From positions 186,001 through 250,000 of the forward strand of contig NZ_JAXMOC010000002.1 in NCBI RefSeq assembly GCF_034670125.1: a stretch of 64,000 nucleotides of DNA, read 5' to 3'. Under the pieces are notes generated by a model. It was not told the DNA's origin and searched no databases. It saw only the letters and a program-made list of their open reading frames with translations. Each line of letters begins with the position of its first letter. Within the stretch, counting starts at the first letter, position 1. Of this stretch, positions 15,919 through 24,252 are shown one piece after another. The translations under genes and the position numbers were made by a program. The DNA is from Maricaulis sp034670125. Its GTDB lineage: Bacteria; Pseudomonadota; Alphaproteobacteria; Caulobacterales; Maricaulaceae.

Positions 15919-16974
15919 ATGACAGCTATTCCCACGATCTCGGTCGACGCCATGGGCGGCGATCTCGGACCGGAAGCGGTCGTTGAGGGTATCGGCCACG
16001 CGCTCAAGCGCTGGCCGGACCGGCAGGCGACCTATCTTCTGCATGGCGACGAAGCCCAGCTTGCGCCGCTTCTGGCCAAACACCCAAAGGTCGCCGCGGT
16101 TTGCGAGCTGCGGCACACCGAAACGCTGGTCCAGATGACCGACAAGCCCAGCGAGGCGGTTCGCCGCGCGCGGGGGTCGTCGATGTGGAACGCGATCCAG
16201 AGTGTGAAGACCGGCGAGGCCGGTGCCATCGTGTCGTCCGGCAATACCGGCGCGCTGATGGCGATCGGCAAGGTCATCCTGCGCATGAAGAAGGGCGTTC
16301 ATCGTCCGGCGATCTCGGCCAACTGGCCGACTCCGAAAGGGCATACGGTGGTTCTCGACGTGGGCGCCAATGTCCAGTGCAATGCGACCCAGCTGGTTGA
16401 ATTTGCGATCATGGGGGAGGCCTATCATCGGGCCGTGTTCGGCGGCGAAGCACCCAGTGTCGGCCTGCTGAATGTCGGCCAGGAAGAACTCAAGGGCAAT
16501 GATACCGTGCGCGAGGCCGACCAGCTGATCCGCAAGGCCAATCTGGATATTGCCTATCAGGGTTTCATCGAGGGCAATGACATCTCCGCCGGCGGCATCG
16601 ACGTTGTGGTCACCGACGGCTTCACCGGCAATATCGCCCTGAAAACGGCCGAAGGCACAGCCCGCCTCGTGGCCGGCTGGGTGCGCGATGCGCTGACCAG
16701 TTCGCTGTTGGCCAAGCTGGCTGCCGGCCTTCTGTCGCTGGGCGCCCTGGAGCGTCTGCGCCAGCGCATGGACCCGCGCTATATCAATGGCGGTGTCTTG
16801 CTGGGCCTCAAGGGCATTGTGGTGAAGTCACATGGCGGCGCTGACGGTGAAGGTTTCGCCTCCGCCCTGGGCCTCGCCTATGTGATGGCGAAGAGTGATT
16901 TCATGGCCCAGATCCGGGCCAATCTCGACAAGTTTGCCAGTTTCGAAGAACAGGAAGTCGCAGCAGCGTCATGA
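15919..16974 (+). CDS. plsX: phosphate acyltransferase PlsX
   Basis: Makes acyl-phosphate from acyl-ACP for phospholipid synthesis; peripheral membrane. 351 residues from ATG 15919. The N-terminus ISVDAMGGDLGPEAVVEGIG is invariant in the family, and GAIVSSGNTGALMAIGK plus VVTDGFTGNIALKTAEG are further signatures. An in-frame upstream start at 15841 exists but lies before the conserved N-terminus. Overlaps fabH by 4 bases. Confidence 0.95.
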   Translation: MTAIPTISVDAMGGDLGPEAVVEGIGHALKRWPDRQATYLLHGDEAQLAPLLAKHPKVAAVCELRHTETLVQMTDKPSEAVRRARGSSMWNAIQSVKTGEAGAIVSSGNTGALMAIGKVILRMKKGVHRPAISANWPTPKGHTVVLDVGANVQCNATQLVEFAIMGEAYHRAVFGGEAPSVGLLNVGQEELKGNDTVREADQLIRKANLDIAYQGFIEGNDISAGGIDVVVTDGFTGNIALKTAEGTARLVAGWVRDALTSSLLAKLAAGLLSLGALERLRQRMDPRYINGGVLLGLKGIVVKSHGGADGEGFASALGLAYVMAKSDFMAQIRANLDKFASFEEQEVAAAS

Positions 16975-17951
16975 CTGAACTGAGTGCGCGTATCGCCGGT
17001 ATCGGGTCGCATTTGCCCGAACGAATTCTGACCAATGACGAAATCTCCGCCATGGTCGACACCAGTGACAGCTGGATCCGCGAACGCACTGGCATTCGCC
17101 AGCGCCACATTGCCGGTGAGGGTGTCACGACTTGCGATCTGGCTGAACGCGCCGCCCGGCGCGCGCTCGAGGATGCCGGCATTGCCGCCGAAGAGCTGGA
17201 TCTGATCGTGGTTGCAACCACGACACCCGATTTCACCTTCCCGTCGGTTGGCACCATGCTGCAGGCGCGGCTGGGTGCGACGCAAGGCGCTGCCTTTGAC
17301 GTCCAGGCCGTCTGCACCGGCTTTGTCTATGCCCTGTCCATGGCCGACAACATGATCGCCCGCGGCCAGGCCAAAACGGCGCTCGTCGTCGGCGCCGAGA
17401 CCATGTCGCGCATCCTCGACTGGACGGACCGGTCGACCTGTGTGCTGTTCGGCGACGGAGCCGGGGCCATGGTCCTGCAGGCCGCCGAGCCGACGGGTGA
17501 GGGCACCGACCGGTCCGGCATCCTGGGCACGTATCTGCGCTCCGATGGACGGTTCAAGGACCTGCTCCATGTCGACGGCGGACCATCCTCGACGGGAACG
17601 GTCGGGCATCTGCGCATGGTCGGCAACCAGGTCTTCCGGCACGCCATCACCAATATCGCCGAGTCGATGACCACGATCGCCTCACGCTCCGGCGTGACGA
17701 TCGAGGAGGTCGACTGGTTCGTGCCGCACCAGGCCAATCAGCGTATCCTGGAGGGCGTGGCCCGCCGTTTGTCGATCCCGACGGAAAAAGTGATCTCCAC
17801 GGTTGCAGACCATGGCAACACCTCGGCAGCCTCGGTCCCGCTGGCTTTTGACCGGGCTGTGCAGGACGGCCGCATCAAGCGGGGCGACCTGGTTTTGATG
17901 GAAGCGCTGGGCGGTGGATTCACCTGGGGCGCGGCGCTCGCGCGTTATTGA
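16971..17951 (+). CDS. fabH: 3-oxoacyl-ACP synthase III
   Basis: Initiates fatty-acid synthesis by condensing acetyl-CoA with malonyl-ACP. 326 residues. The Cys-His-Asn triad is visible: Cys in DVQAVCTGFVYAL near residue 113, His in VPHQANQRI, Asn in DHGNTSAASVPLA; the C-terminus ends GGGFTWGAALARY as usual. Translationally coupled to plsX (ATGA). Confidence 0.97.
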   Translation: MTELSARIAGIGSHLPERILTNDEISAMVDTSDSWIRERTGIRQRHIAGEGVTTCDLAERAARRALEDAGIAAEELDLIVVATTTPDFTFPSVGTMLQARLGATQGAAFDVQAVCTGFVYALSMADNMIARGQAKTALVVGAETMSRILDWTDRSTCVLFGDGAGAMVLQAAEPTGEGTDRSGILGTYLRSDGRFKDLLHVDGGPSSTGTVGHLRMVGNQVFRHAITNIAESMTTIASRSGVTIEEVDWFVPHQANQRILEGVARRLSIPTEKVISTVADHGNTSAASVPLAFDRAVQDGRIKRGDLVLMEALGGGFTWGAALARY

Positions 17952-18049
17952 TATCTTATTTCACCAGTTTCACGCACTTAACCAAGACCTTGGCGTTGAC
18001 CTGACCGGGCTTCGAGGCGTAGCCTTGGCTCGTCTTTGTGGGGATGCCT

Positions 18050-18355
18050 ATGTCGGATAAAACCTTGACGCGAGCAGATCTGGCTGAATCGGTCTACCGA
18101 GAGGTCGGCCTGTCACGCCAGGAATCAGCGGATCTGGTCCAGTCGGTCCTGGCCATGGTGTCGGACAATCTGGCTGCCGGCCAATCGGTGAAACTGTCAT
18201 CATTCGGGTCCTTCCTGTTGCGCGACAAGCGCGGGCGGGTCGGTCGCAATCCGAAGACCGGGGTGGAAGTGCCCATTGATGCCCGCCGGGTTCTGGTCTT
18301 CAAACCGTCTCAAGTTCTCAAGGAGCGCGTCGACTCGGCTCTGTCCAAGGATTAG
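18050..18355 (+). CDS. ihfA: integration host factor alpha subunit
   Basis: DNA-bending HU/IHF-family protein, partner of IhfB. 101 residues from ATG 18050 (GTGGGG lies 6 bases upstream; ATG 18044 and GTG 18038 are in-frame alternatives). N-terminal TLTRADLAESVYREVGLSR, the beta-arm segment GRNPKTGVEVPI with the intercalating Pro, and the C-terminal VFKPSQVLKERVD are diagnostic. A TTAACC half-site that resembles part of a CtrA box lies about 70 bases upstream. fabH and merR flank it in the usual order. Confidence 0.93.
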   Translation: MSDKTLTRADLAESVYREVGLSRQESADLVQSVLAMVSDNLAAGQSVKLSSFGSFLLRDKRGRVGRNPKTGVEVPIDARRVLVFKPSQVLKERVDSALSKD

Positions 18356-18385
18356 GGCGGACCCGCAGACTGACGCGAACAGCGC

Positions 18386-18853
18386 ATGTCGGTCACAACC
18401 AAGTCTGCAGACGCGTTTCGGACGATCAGCGAAGCGGCCGAAGAACTCGATATCCAGGCGCATGTCCTGCGCTTCTGGGAAAGCAAATTCCCCCAGATCA
18501 GCCCCTTGAAGCGGGCCGGCGGTCGCCGTTTCTACCGGCCGCAGGACCTGCAATTGCTGCGCGGCGTGAAGCGGCTCCTCTATGAGGACGGCTACACGAT
18601 CAAGGGCGCCCGCAAATACATCAAGGACAATGGTGTCGCCGCCGTCATGGCGTTGGCTGATCAGTCCGGGGCTCAGGCGAATTCCGCCTCGCCGCGCGAC
18701 GCGCTGGCGGTGGATGCCGCTGACCAGGAACATCCGACGGTGGCAAAGCCGTCGCGGCCGCGACCGGCTGATGGTCCGCAACGGCAGATCGACGACATCC
18801 TGGCTGATCTGGAAAACGCCCAGGCCAAGCTGAAAGCCGCCCTGGAACCCTGA
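18386..18853 (+). CDS. MerR-family transcriptional regulator
   Basis: 155 residues. The N-terminal helix-turn-helix and wing (ISEAAEELDIQAHVLRFWE, then GRRFYRPQDLQLL) are classic MerR. The C-terminal half is low complexity and ends with a short helix QIDDILADLENAQAKLKAAL, with no cysteine-based metal site. This gene follows ihfA in many alphaproteobacteria. The effector is unknown. Confidence 0.88.
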   Translation: MSVTTKSADAFRTISEAAEELDIQAHVLRFWESKFPQISPLKRAGGRRFYRPQDLQLLRGVKRLLYEDGYTIKGARKYIKDNGVAAVMALADQSGAQANSASPRDALAVDAADQEHPTVAKPSRPRPADGPQRQIDDILADLENAQAKLKAALEP

Positions 18854-18973
18854 TTTCCGGCCCCGGTCTGCATTGACCGCAGGACACGCTGACAGCCCTG
18901 TTGCCCAGCGGCAAACCTCCCCCTATAAGCGACTTCCCCAACGGACGGGCCTGCCTGTCCAGCAAGTGAGTGT

Positions 18974-19051
18974 CGGAGCGTGGCGCAGCCCGGTTAGCGC
19001 ACCGGTCTGGGGGACCGGGGGTCGCGAGTTCGAATCTCGCCGCTCCGACCA
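18974..19051 (+). tRNA. tRNA-Pro (anticodon GGG)
   Basis: Acceptor CGGAGCG pairs with CGCTCCG; anticodon stem CCGGT/ACCGG encloses loop CTGGGGG, giving anticodon GGG at 19009-19011. The T arm is GCGAG-TTCGAAT-CTCGC and the 3' CCA is encoded. 78 bases. The sequence from 19052 to the next gene end at 19221 shows no feature. Confidence 0.97.
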
Positions 19052-19220
19052 TTTGCTTGCAAGTGCTGCTTCGCGGTTGAAACCCTTGAGCTGAAGAACC
19101 GGATACGGCTTTCTCTCGGCAAGCGGTTTATGGCGAAGTGTGCGCCGCACGCGCATTGTGAGGCACTGATGCCTGATGGTGTCGTCGGGCAGTGCCGCGC
19201 TGACGCCTGTTTCACTGCGT

Positions 19221-20486
19221 CTATCCCCCCGCCAACGCCGCTTTCATCACATCCTTCATCGCCACGTCCGGGTCTGCCAGCGCGGCCGGATCCGGCTTGG
19301 CGCGCTTGGCGATCATCATCTTGGCGGCCATGAAGCTTTGCGGGTCGTTGATGCAGTCGGCGGCGATGAGGACGCCGTCGGCGAGGTGGAAGAAACTGCG
19401 CGGGGTTTCATCGTCGCCGGCGCGGGTGATCGTGGTGTCGTGATCGCCGATCAGGCCGGCGGTCTGGAGTTTGAGATCATACTGGTCGGACCAGAACCAC
19501 GGCACGTCCGGCTTGGGGGGCGGTGTGCCGCAGATCGCAGCGGCGGCGTGTTTGGCCTGGTCGAGCGCGTTGGGCACGCTTTCCAGGCGCAGGCGTTTGC
19601 CGGTCAGCCAGTTGAGCTGTTCGGCGCAATCGCCGATGGCGAAGATGGCGGGGTCGGAGGTGCGGCCGGTCTCGTCGACGGTGATGCCATTGCCGGTTTC
19701 CAGTCCACAGGCGGTGGCGAGCTCCTGGTTGGGCAGCACACCGATACCGACCAGCACGCTGTCGCAGGCAAGGGTCTCGCCATTGGTCAGTTCGATCGAG
19801 CGAACGGTCGTGCCACGCGAGAACAGGCCGGATTTGGGTTTCAGGGCCGCGACCTGACTGTCGAGGCGGACCGCGACGCCGCGCGCCTCATGGGCCTGGC
19901 GGTAGAATTCGGAGACGTCCGGTACGGCGACGCGTGCCAACAGCCGGTCCATCGCCTCGATCACGGTTGGAATGGCGCCAAGCTTCAGGGCAACCGAGGC
20001 CACTTCCAGGCCGATATAGCCGCCACCGATGATGGCGATGCGTTTGCCCGGTTGGAAATCCGCCTTCAGCGCGTCGACATCGGCGATGGAGCGCAGATAG
20101 CGTACACCCTCAAGATCGGCCCCCGGCACCGGCAGGGGGCGGACACGGGATCCGGTGGCGATAACGAGATGGGAGTAGGCGGTTTCGCGCCCGTCCGCGA
20201 AGATGACCCGCTTGCGGTCGGCATCGATCCGCTTGGCCCGGCGTCCCAGTTTCAGTTCGACATCCTGTTTGGCCCAGGTTTCCGGCGGCTGCAGCCACAA
20301 ACGACTCTCGTCGATCTCGCCGGACAGATAGGCCTTGGACAGGGGCGGACGCTGGTAGGGCGGATGGGGTTCCTCGCCGGCCAGGATGATGCGGCCCTCA
20401 AATCCACCCCGTCGCAGGGACGCCGCGCATTGGCCTCCGGCCTGGCCCGCGCCGAGGATGATTACTGTCTCATTGGATTTGCTCAC
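19221..20486 (-). CDS. FAD-dependent ferredoxin-type reductase
   Basis: 421-residue NAD(P)H:ferredoxin (rhodocoxin/putidaredoxin) reductase-like flavoprotein. FAD-binding IILGAGQAGGQCA at the N-terminus, PPLSKAYLSG, NAD-binding IIGGGYIGLEVASVA near residue 150, and IFAIGDCAE near residue 280 define the family. Start GTG 20486 is chosen because GGAGAAGG lies 4 bases before it and the FAD motif begins 7 residues later; the frame is open further upstream without a better site. The ferredoxin or oxygenase partner is not in the window. The gene stands alone between tRNA-Pro and divergent ctaA. Confidence 0.88.
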   Translation of the reverse strand: MSKSNETVIILGAGQAGGQCAASLRRGGFEGRIILAGEEPHPPYQRPPLSKAYLSGEIDESRLWLQPPETWAKQDVELKLGRRAKRIDADRKRVIFADGRETAYSHLVIATGSRVRPLPVPGADLEGVRYLRSIADVDALKADFQPGKRIAIIGGGYIGLEVASVALKLGAIPTVIEAMDRLLARVAVPDVSEFYRQAHEARGVAVRLDSQVAALKPKSGLFSRGTTVRSIELTNGETLACDSVLVGIGVLPNQELATACGLETGNGITVDETGRTSDPAIFAIGDCAEQLNWLTGKRLRLESVPNALDQAKHAAAAICGTPPPKPDVPWFWSDQYDLKLQTAGLIGDHDTTITRAGDDETPRSFFHLADGVLIAADCINDPQSFMAAKMMIAKRAKPDPAALADPDVAMKDVMKAALAGG

Positions 20487-20638
20487 GCCTTCTCCCCCCA
20501 AGTCACGGCCCGGTTGCGACATGATGGCGCGTCCGGTCCAGCCCTGCGAGTGCAATATCAGCATGTCGCGGCGTAGGGGTGAAGCGCAAGCCTTGCACGG
20601 ATGTGTGAATGGGCTACCTAGCCGTTCCGGGAGTTCGC

Positions 20639-21664
20639 ATGACCTATCATTCCAGCACCACAAGTCGCGCCGTCTCGCTCTGGCTTCTCGTCGTCGCCGC
20701 CCTGGTCTGCGTCATGATCATCATTGGCGGCACGACCCGGCTGACCGATAGCGGCCTGTCGATCACCGAATGGAAGCCGATCTCCGGGGCCATACCGCCA
20801 TTGTCGCACGCGGACTGGCAGCGCGAGTTTTCGCTCTACCAGCAGACCACGGAATTCCAGGTCCAGAATTCGGCGATGACGTTGGAGGAGTTCGAATTCA
20901 TTTTCTGGTGGGAGTGGGGCCATCGCCAGCTGGGCCGTCTGATCGGGCTGGTTTATTTCGCGCCCTTCGTCTTCTTCTGGCTGCGCGGCCAAATCAGCGC
21001 CCGGCTCAAGCCGCGCCTTTTCGGATTGTTGCTGCTCGGCGGCGCGCAAGGCGCCATTGGCTGGTGGATGGTGGCAAGCGGTCTGTCGGACCGGCTTGAT
21101 GTCAGCCAATACCGCCTGGCCACCCATCTGGGCATGGCCTTCGTGATCCTGGGCCTGTCGATCTGGTTCTCGCTGGAAGCCCGCTACGGGCCGCCGCCCT
21201 TGCGGCGCGGACGCCTGGCCGGGGTAACGGCCGGACTTTTGGGCCTTGTCTTCGCGCAGATCATCCTCGGCGCATTCGTGGCCGGTCTTGATGCCGGACG
21301 CATCTACAATACCTGGCCGCTGATGAATGGTGATCTCATTCCCGAGGGTTATCTCGGCGGAATGAGTTTCTTCCCGGCAATTTTCGAGAGCCACGCCGCC
21401 GTTCAGATGCATCACCGCTGGACCGGCTATCTCGTTGCACTCGGTGTTTTCGCCTACGCTTGGCTGATCTGGCGTGAGCCGCGGGTCTCGCTGAAACCCT
21501 TCATGGTGATCCTGCCGGCCCTGGTGATCGGCCAGATAGCGCTTGGCATTGCCGCACTCCTGGCGGTGGTCCCGCTCTCGCTATCCCTGGCCCATCAGGC
21601 CGGTGCGATCCTGCTTTTCATTGCGATGGTCGCCGCGGCCTGGACGGCGCGACGAGCGGTATAA
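20639..21664 (+). CDS. ctaA: heme A synthase
   Basis: Converts heme O to heme A for cytochrome c oxidase; about eight transmembrane helices. 341 residues from ATG 20639, which follows CGGGAG. Heme-ligand histidines sit in WEWGHRQLGRLIG, HLGMAFVIL, MHHRWTGYL and LAHQAGAIL. GGTTRLTDSGLSITEWKPIS near the N-terminus marks the alphaproteobacterial/mitochondrial type without the Bacillus cysteine pairs. Confidence 0.95.
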   Translation: MTYHSSTTSRAVSLWLLVVAALVCVMIIIGGTTRLTDSGLSITEWKPISGAIPPLSHADWQREFSLYQQTTEFQVQNSAMTLEEFEFIFWWEWGHRQLGRLIGLVYFAPFVFFWLRGQISARLKPRLFGLLLLGGAQGAIGWWMVASGLSDRLDVSQYRLATHLGMAFVILGLSIWFSLEARYGPPPLRRGRLAGVTAGLLGLVFAQIILGAFVAGLDAGRIYNTWPLMNGDLIPEGYLGGMSFFPAIFESHAAVQMHHRWTGYLVALGVFAYAWLIWREPRVSLKPFMVILPALVIGQIALGIAALLAVVPLSLSLAHQAGAILLFIAMVAAAWTARRAV

Positions 21665-21678
21665 ATCAGCTGTCTGAC

Positions 21679-22527
21679 CTAGAGACCGGCCTTGCGGGCC
21701 CGTTGCCAGTAAATGACCGCGATCAGGCTCACAATGATCGGGATCATGAGCCCGTACTCATCCGTCCACATGGCGGTTGAGGCCCTATCCACCGTCAAGG
21801 GCGTGAAGATTTTCTGGATGTAGATATTGTGGGCGCCGTGAAACATGATGGCGGGCCAGAGCGAGCGGCTCTTGAAGGTGTAATAGGTCATGATGACGCT
21901 CATCGCGATGATCATCACGGTGAAGCACGCCAGCTGAAACAGGGTGTTCCCGCCGCCATAGGCGATGATGACCGGGTAGTGCCAGACGGCCCAGATGCTG
22001 CCGCTGATCAGGCATGTGGCATTGAATGAGAAGAGCTTGCGCAACTCCCACACAAAGAAGCCGCGCCAGCCAATTTCCTCGCCGGCAATCGTGCCCAGGG
22101 ATTTCGCGAATTGCACAACCGCCATCAACAAGCCCATCAGCGCGATCACTGCGAAGGCGGGCGCGTCCGGCAGGCCGAGTGCCTGGCTCCAATCGTTGAG
22201 TGTTTCCGGATTGCCGAAACCGCCCAGCCCGGTCAGCCAGATAAGTGCGTAGGCAATCGAGACATAGAGAACCGGAATGAGATAGCCGGCCCAATTGGCG
22301 CCATGGCTACCCCATCGCCAGGGCAGGTCTGAAATCTTGCGGCCGCGGAGTTTGAGGGTCAGGAAGGCTGCCAGGGTCGGCATCGTCATCAGCGTGCCGA
22401 CATAAAGCGAGGTCGGCACCAGGGCGACAATGGCGTAGTGGGCCAGGGCGCTCGCGACCGTCAGAATGCCGAGGAAGGTCAGCAGGGTGATGATCGTTGT
22501 GCGTTTGTCGGTCTGCGCGGCGGTCAT
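21679..22527 (-). CDS. CPBP-family intramembrane glutamic protease
   Basis: 282 residues with about eight membrane helices. The CAAX-protease/bacteriocin-processing motifs are present: EEIGWRGFFVWEL (EExxxR), a histidine in IWAVWHYPV and FHGAHNIY near the C-terminus. Substrate unknown; family members process prenylated or signalling membrane proteins, or give bacteriocin immunity. Divergent from a MarR regulator with only 84 bases between the starts, which contain nested palindromes, so it is probably controlled by that regulator. Convergent with ctaA. Confidence 0.85.
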   Translation of the reverse strand: MTAAQTDKRTTIITLLTFLGILTVASALAHYAIVALVPTSLYVGTLMTMPTLAAFLTLKLRGRKISDLPWRWGSHGANWAGYLIPVLYVSIAYALIWLTGLGGFGNPETLNDWSQALGLPDAPAFAVIALMGLLMAVVQFAKSLGTIAGEEIGWRGFFVWELRKLFSFNATCLISGSIWAVWHYPVIIAYGGGNTLFQLACFTVMIIAMSVIMTYYTFKSRSLWPAIMFHGAHNIYIQKIFTPLTVDRASTAMWTDEYGLMIPIIVSLIAVIYWQRARKAGL

Positions 22528-22563
22528 GATGTGTGGCTTTCCTTTACGGGTTGGACCATCGAG

Positions 22564-22598
22564 TGTAGTTTACACACTTAATTGTACAATTGATTGTA
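22564..22598. promoter_or_regulatory. candidate MarR operator in the CPBP-marR divergent promoter
   Basis: AATTGTACAATT (22580-22591) is a perfect 12-bp palindrome. It overlaps TACAAT-TG-ATTGTA (22585-22598), and TGTAGTTTACA (22564-22574) carries the same TGTA...TACA arms. All lie within the 84-base gap between the divergent starts. Clustered dyads of this size are typical of MarR-family operators; binding is inferred. Confidence 0.55.
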
Positions 22599-22611
22599 TA
22601 AAAGGCAAGGC

Positions 22612-23115
22612 ATGCGCGACAGCAACATCATGGATACCCACCCGCTGAGCCGGGCTTTCGTGTCGAACAAGCTGCTGCGGCTGGTCGAAACCATTGCCGA
22701 TCAGGGAGAGGTGTTGTTGTCGTCGGCCGGGATTGTCATTCCGCCGCGTGCCATTTCGACCGTGTTGATGATCGGTGAGGTGCCGGACGTGACAGCCGCC
22801 GACATCGCCACATCGCTGGATCAACCGCACCAGGTGGCGACGCAACGCGTGGCGCTCCTCATCAAGCTCGGTCTCGTTTCGAAACGGCCGCACTCAACCG
22901 ACAGCCGTCGCAAGGTGCTGGAATTCACCGCCCTTGGCCGCGACCAGTATGGTCTGATGATGGTGATGCTCGAAAAAATTCGCGACGCCATGGACGCGCT
23001 GTTTGACGAGTTGGGCGTTGATCTGGCCGCCAAGTCCGTCGAGGCGGTGCAATCCCTGAAGGCGCGGCCCTTGGTCGACCGAATTGCCTCACCAGGTCCC
23101 GCCCATGCAAAATGA
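22612..23115 (+). CDS. MarR-like winged-helix regulator
   Basis: 167 residues from ATG 22612, preceded by AAAGG. The middle holds a winged helix: TAADIATSLDQPHQVATQRV (recognition region), then KLGLVSKRPHSTDSRRKVLEFTALG, the wing with the D-SRR-K pattern of MarR proteins. Flanking helices would form the dimer interface. Divergently arranged with the CPBP protease gene over a palindrome-rich gap. Ligand unknown. Confidence 0.7.
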   Translation: MRDSNIMDTHPLSRAFVSNKLLRLVETIADQGEVLLSSAGIVIPPRAISTVLMIGEVPDVTAADIATSLDQPHQVATQRVALLIKLGLVSKRPHSTDSRRKVLEFTALGRDQYGLMMVMLEKIRDAMDALFDELGVDLAAKSVEAVQSLKARPLVDRIASPGPAHAK

Positions 23116-23132
23116 GCCGCTTGCGCGGCTCA
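23108..23132 (-). terminator. terminator of the propeller-lipoprotein gene
   Basis: TGAGCCGC (23113-23120) pairs with GCGGCTCA (23125-23132) around a TTGC loop; on the minus strand the stem is followed by TTTTG. It overlaps the stop codon of the convergent MarR gene and lies 31 bases past the stop of the minus-strand lipoprotein gene. Confidence 0.6.
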
Positions 23133-23163
23133 CCTTGATGTCAGGAAGGGGGATGTGCGCTCG

Positions 23164-24252
23164 CTAGTCGGCCGAGACCACGGCGCGGGTGAGGGCATCG
23201 CGGGAGACGACCTTCAACCGACCGGCTCCGGTATCATAAACCGCCAGCAGACCGTTGGCGTAAGCCGTGTAGCCGTAATCGGCTGAGGTCACAGCGAGGG
23301 CGCCGGGCACCTGCACGCCTTGCGTGGACAGCCCGTCGACAATGTCGATCGAGATGCCCGCGTCCAGCGTGGCGGCGTCAAAGGTCTCGACCGTTTCGCC
23401 ATTGCCGTTTGTGGCCAGGACCAGGCGGGTGCCATTGAATTCGCCGACGGTCAGGCTGGCGGCCGGGTAGGGTGTCTCGGCGAGCAGGGTGCCGTCACCC
23501 GACAGACGGGCGAGACCGCCGGCAGGACTGGCGGTATAGATGTCGCCGTCGAAAGTGGCGCAATGCCGGGCCGGGTCGGGAAGCGGGAAGTCCCGGATTC
23601 GTTCGACGCTGAGCTGATCTTCGCCGGCATCGCGGACGCGCCAGATTTCGGCATGGGCCCCGGTATTGAGCACCACAAGTTCAACAAAACCCGCGCCTTC
23701 GCGCATCAGGCACAGGCCGGAGACTCCGTCGAGCGGCTCGATGGCACCGAGCGGCAGGTCGAGCACCTGGGCGCCGTCGCGGACCACGGCGAAACCGCGC
23801 ACGGCCTGGCTGTCGGCCGCGGCGCCGAAGATCAGCGGCAGCGCTTCGCCGCGCAATTCGAAATCGGGTGCCGTGGCGAGGCCGGTCAGGCGTTCACCGG
23901 CATGGCGGGTCTTCAGGATACCGTCCAGGTCGTAAAGGTCGAGCCCGCCGACACGCGGCGCGGACAGGATCAGGCCCAGCGAGGGTGATTGCGGATCGGG
24001 CAGAAAGCCGACCGCTCCGCCGCCGCCTTCCACGGCCGTGAACGCAGCGGTCACCAGCAGTTCCACCGGACCACCGGTCTCGGCCAGTCCGGTCTCTTCC
24101 ACGACCTCGTCCGTCGCCGGTCCGCAAGCGGCCAGCGCCAGCAGGGAGGCGCCTAGAGCGACCGTGCGGGCCAGGGCCCACGGACGGCGAATGTCCGGCC
24201 GGGATGGCGCTGAACGTTGAAAAACAGGGTCGAACCGTCGGGACTGAAACAT
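23164..24252 (-). CDS. phytase-like beta-propeller lipoprotein
   Basis: About 362 residues. A hydrophobic stretch ending SLLALAAC is a lipoprotein signal, preceded by an unusually long N-terminus of about 30 residues. The body has repeated blade-like segments: GGLDLYDLDGI, RGFAVVRDG, DGVSGLCLMREG, YTASPAGGLARLSGDG, VTSADYGYTAYANGLLAVYD, resembling 3-phytase propellers (GLxVYDLxG). Key catalytic phytate-binding residues were not traced, so activity is uncertain. Start ATG 24252 implies a 100-base overlap with the PhoX-like gene upstream; a TTG at 24261 is the only nearby alternative. The two genes likely form a phosphorus-acquisition operon. Confidence 0.55.
   Translation of the reverse strand: MFQSRRFDPVFQRSAPSRPDIRRPWALARTVALGASLLALAACGPATDEVVEETGLAETGGPVELLVTAAFTAVEGGGGAVGFLPDPQSPSLGLILSAPRVGGLDLYDLDGILKTRHAGERLTGLATAPDFELRGEALPLIFGAAADSQAVRGFAVVRDGAQVLDLPLGAIEPLDGVSGLCLMREGAGFVELVVLNTGAHAEIWRVRDAGEDQLSVERIRDFPLPDPARHCATFDGDIYTASPAGGLARLSGDGTLLAETPYPAASLTVGEFNGTRLVLATNGNGETVETFDAATLDAGISIDIVDGLSTQGVQVPGALAVTSADYGYTAYANGLLAVYDTGAGRLKVVSRDALTRAVVSAD

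Noticed and set aside
19176..20576. 466-residue frame antisense to the ferredoxin reductase gene
   Set aside because: The opposite strand has intact FAD and NAD motifs; this frame is low complexity.
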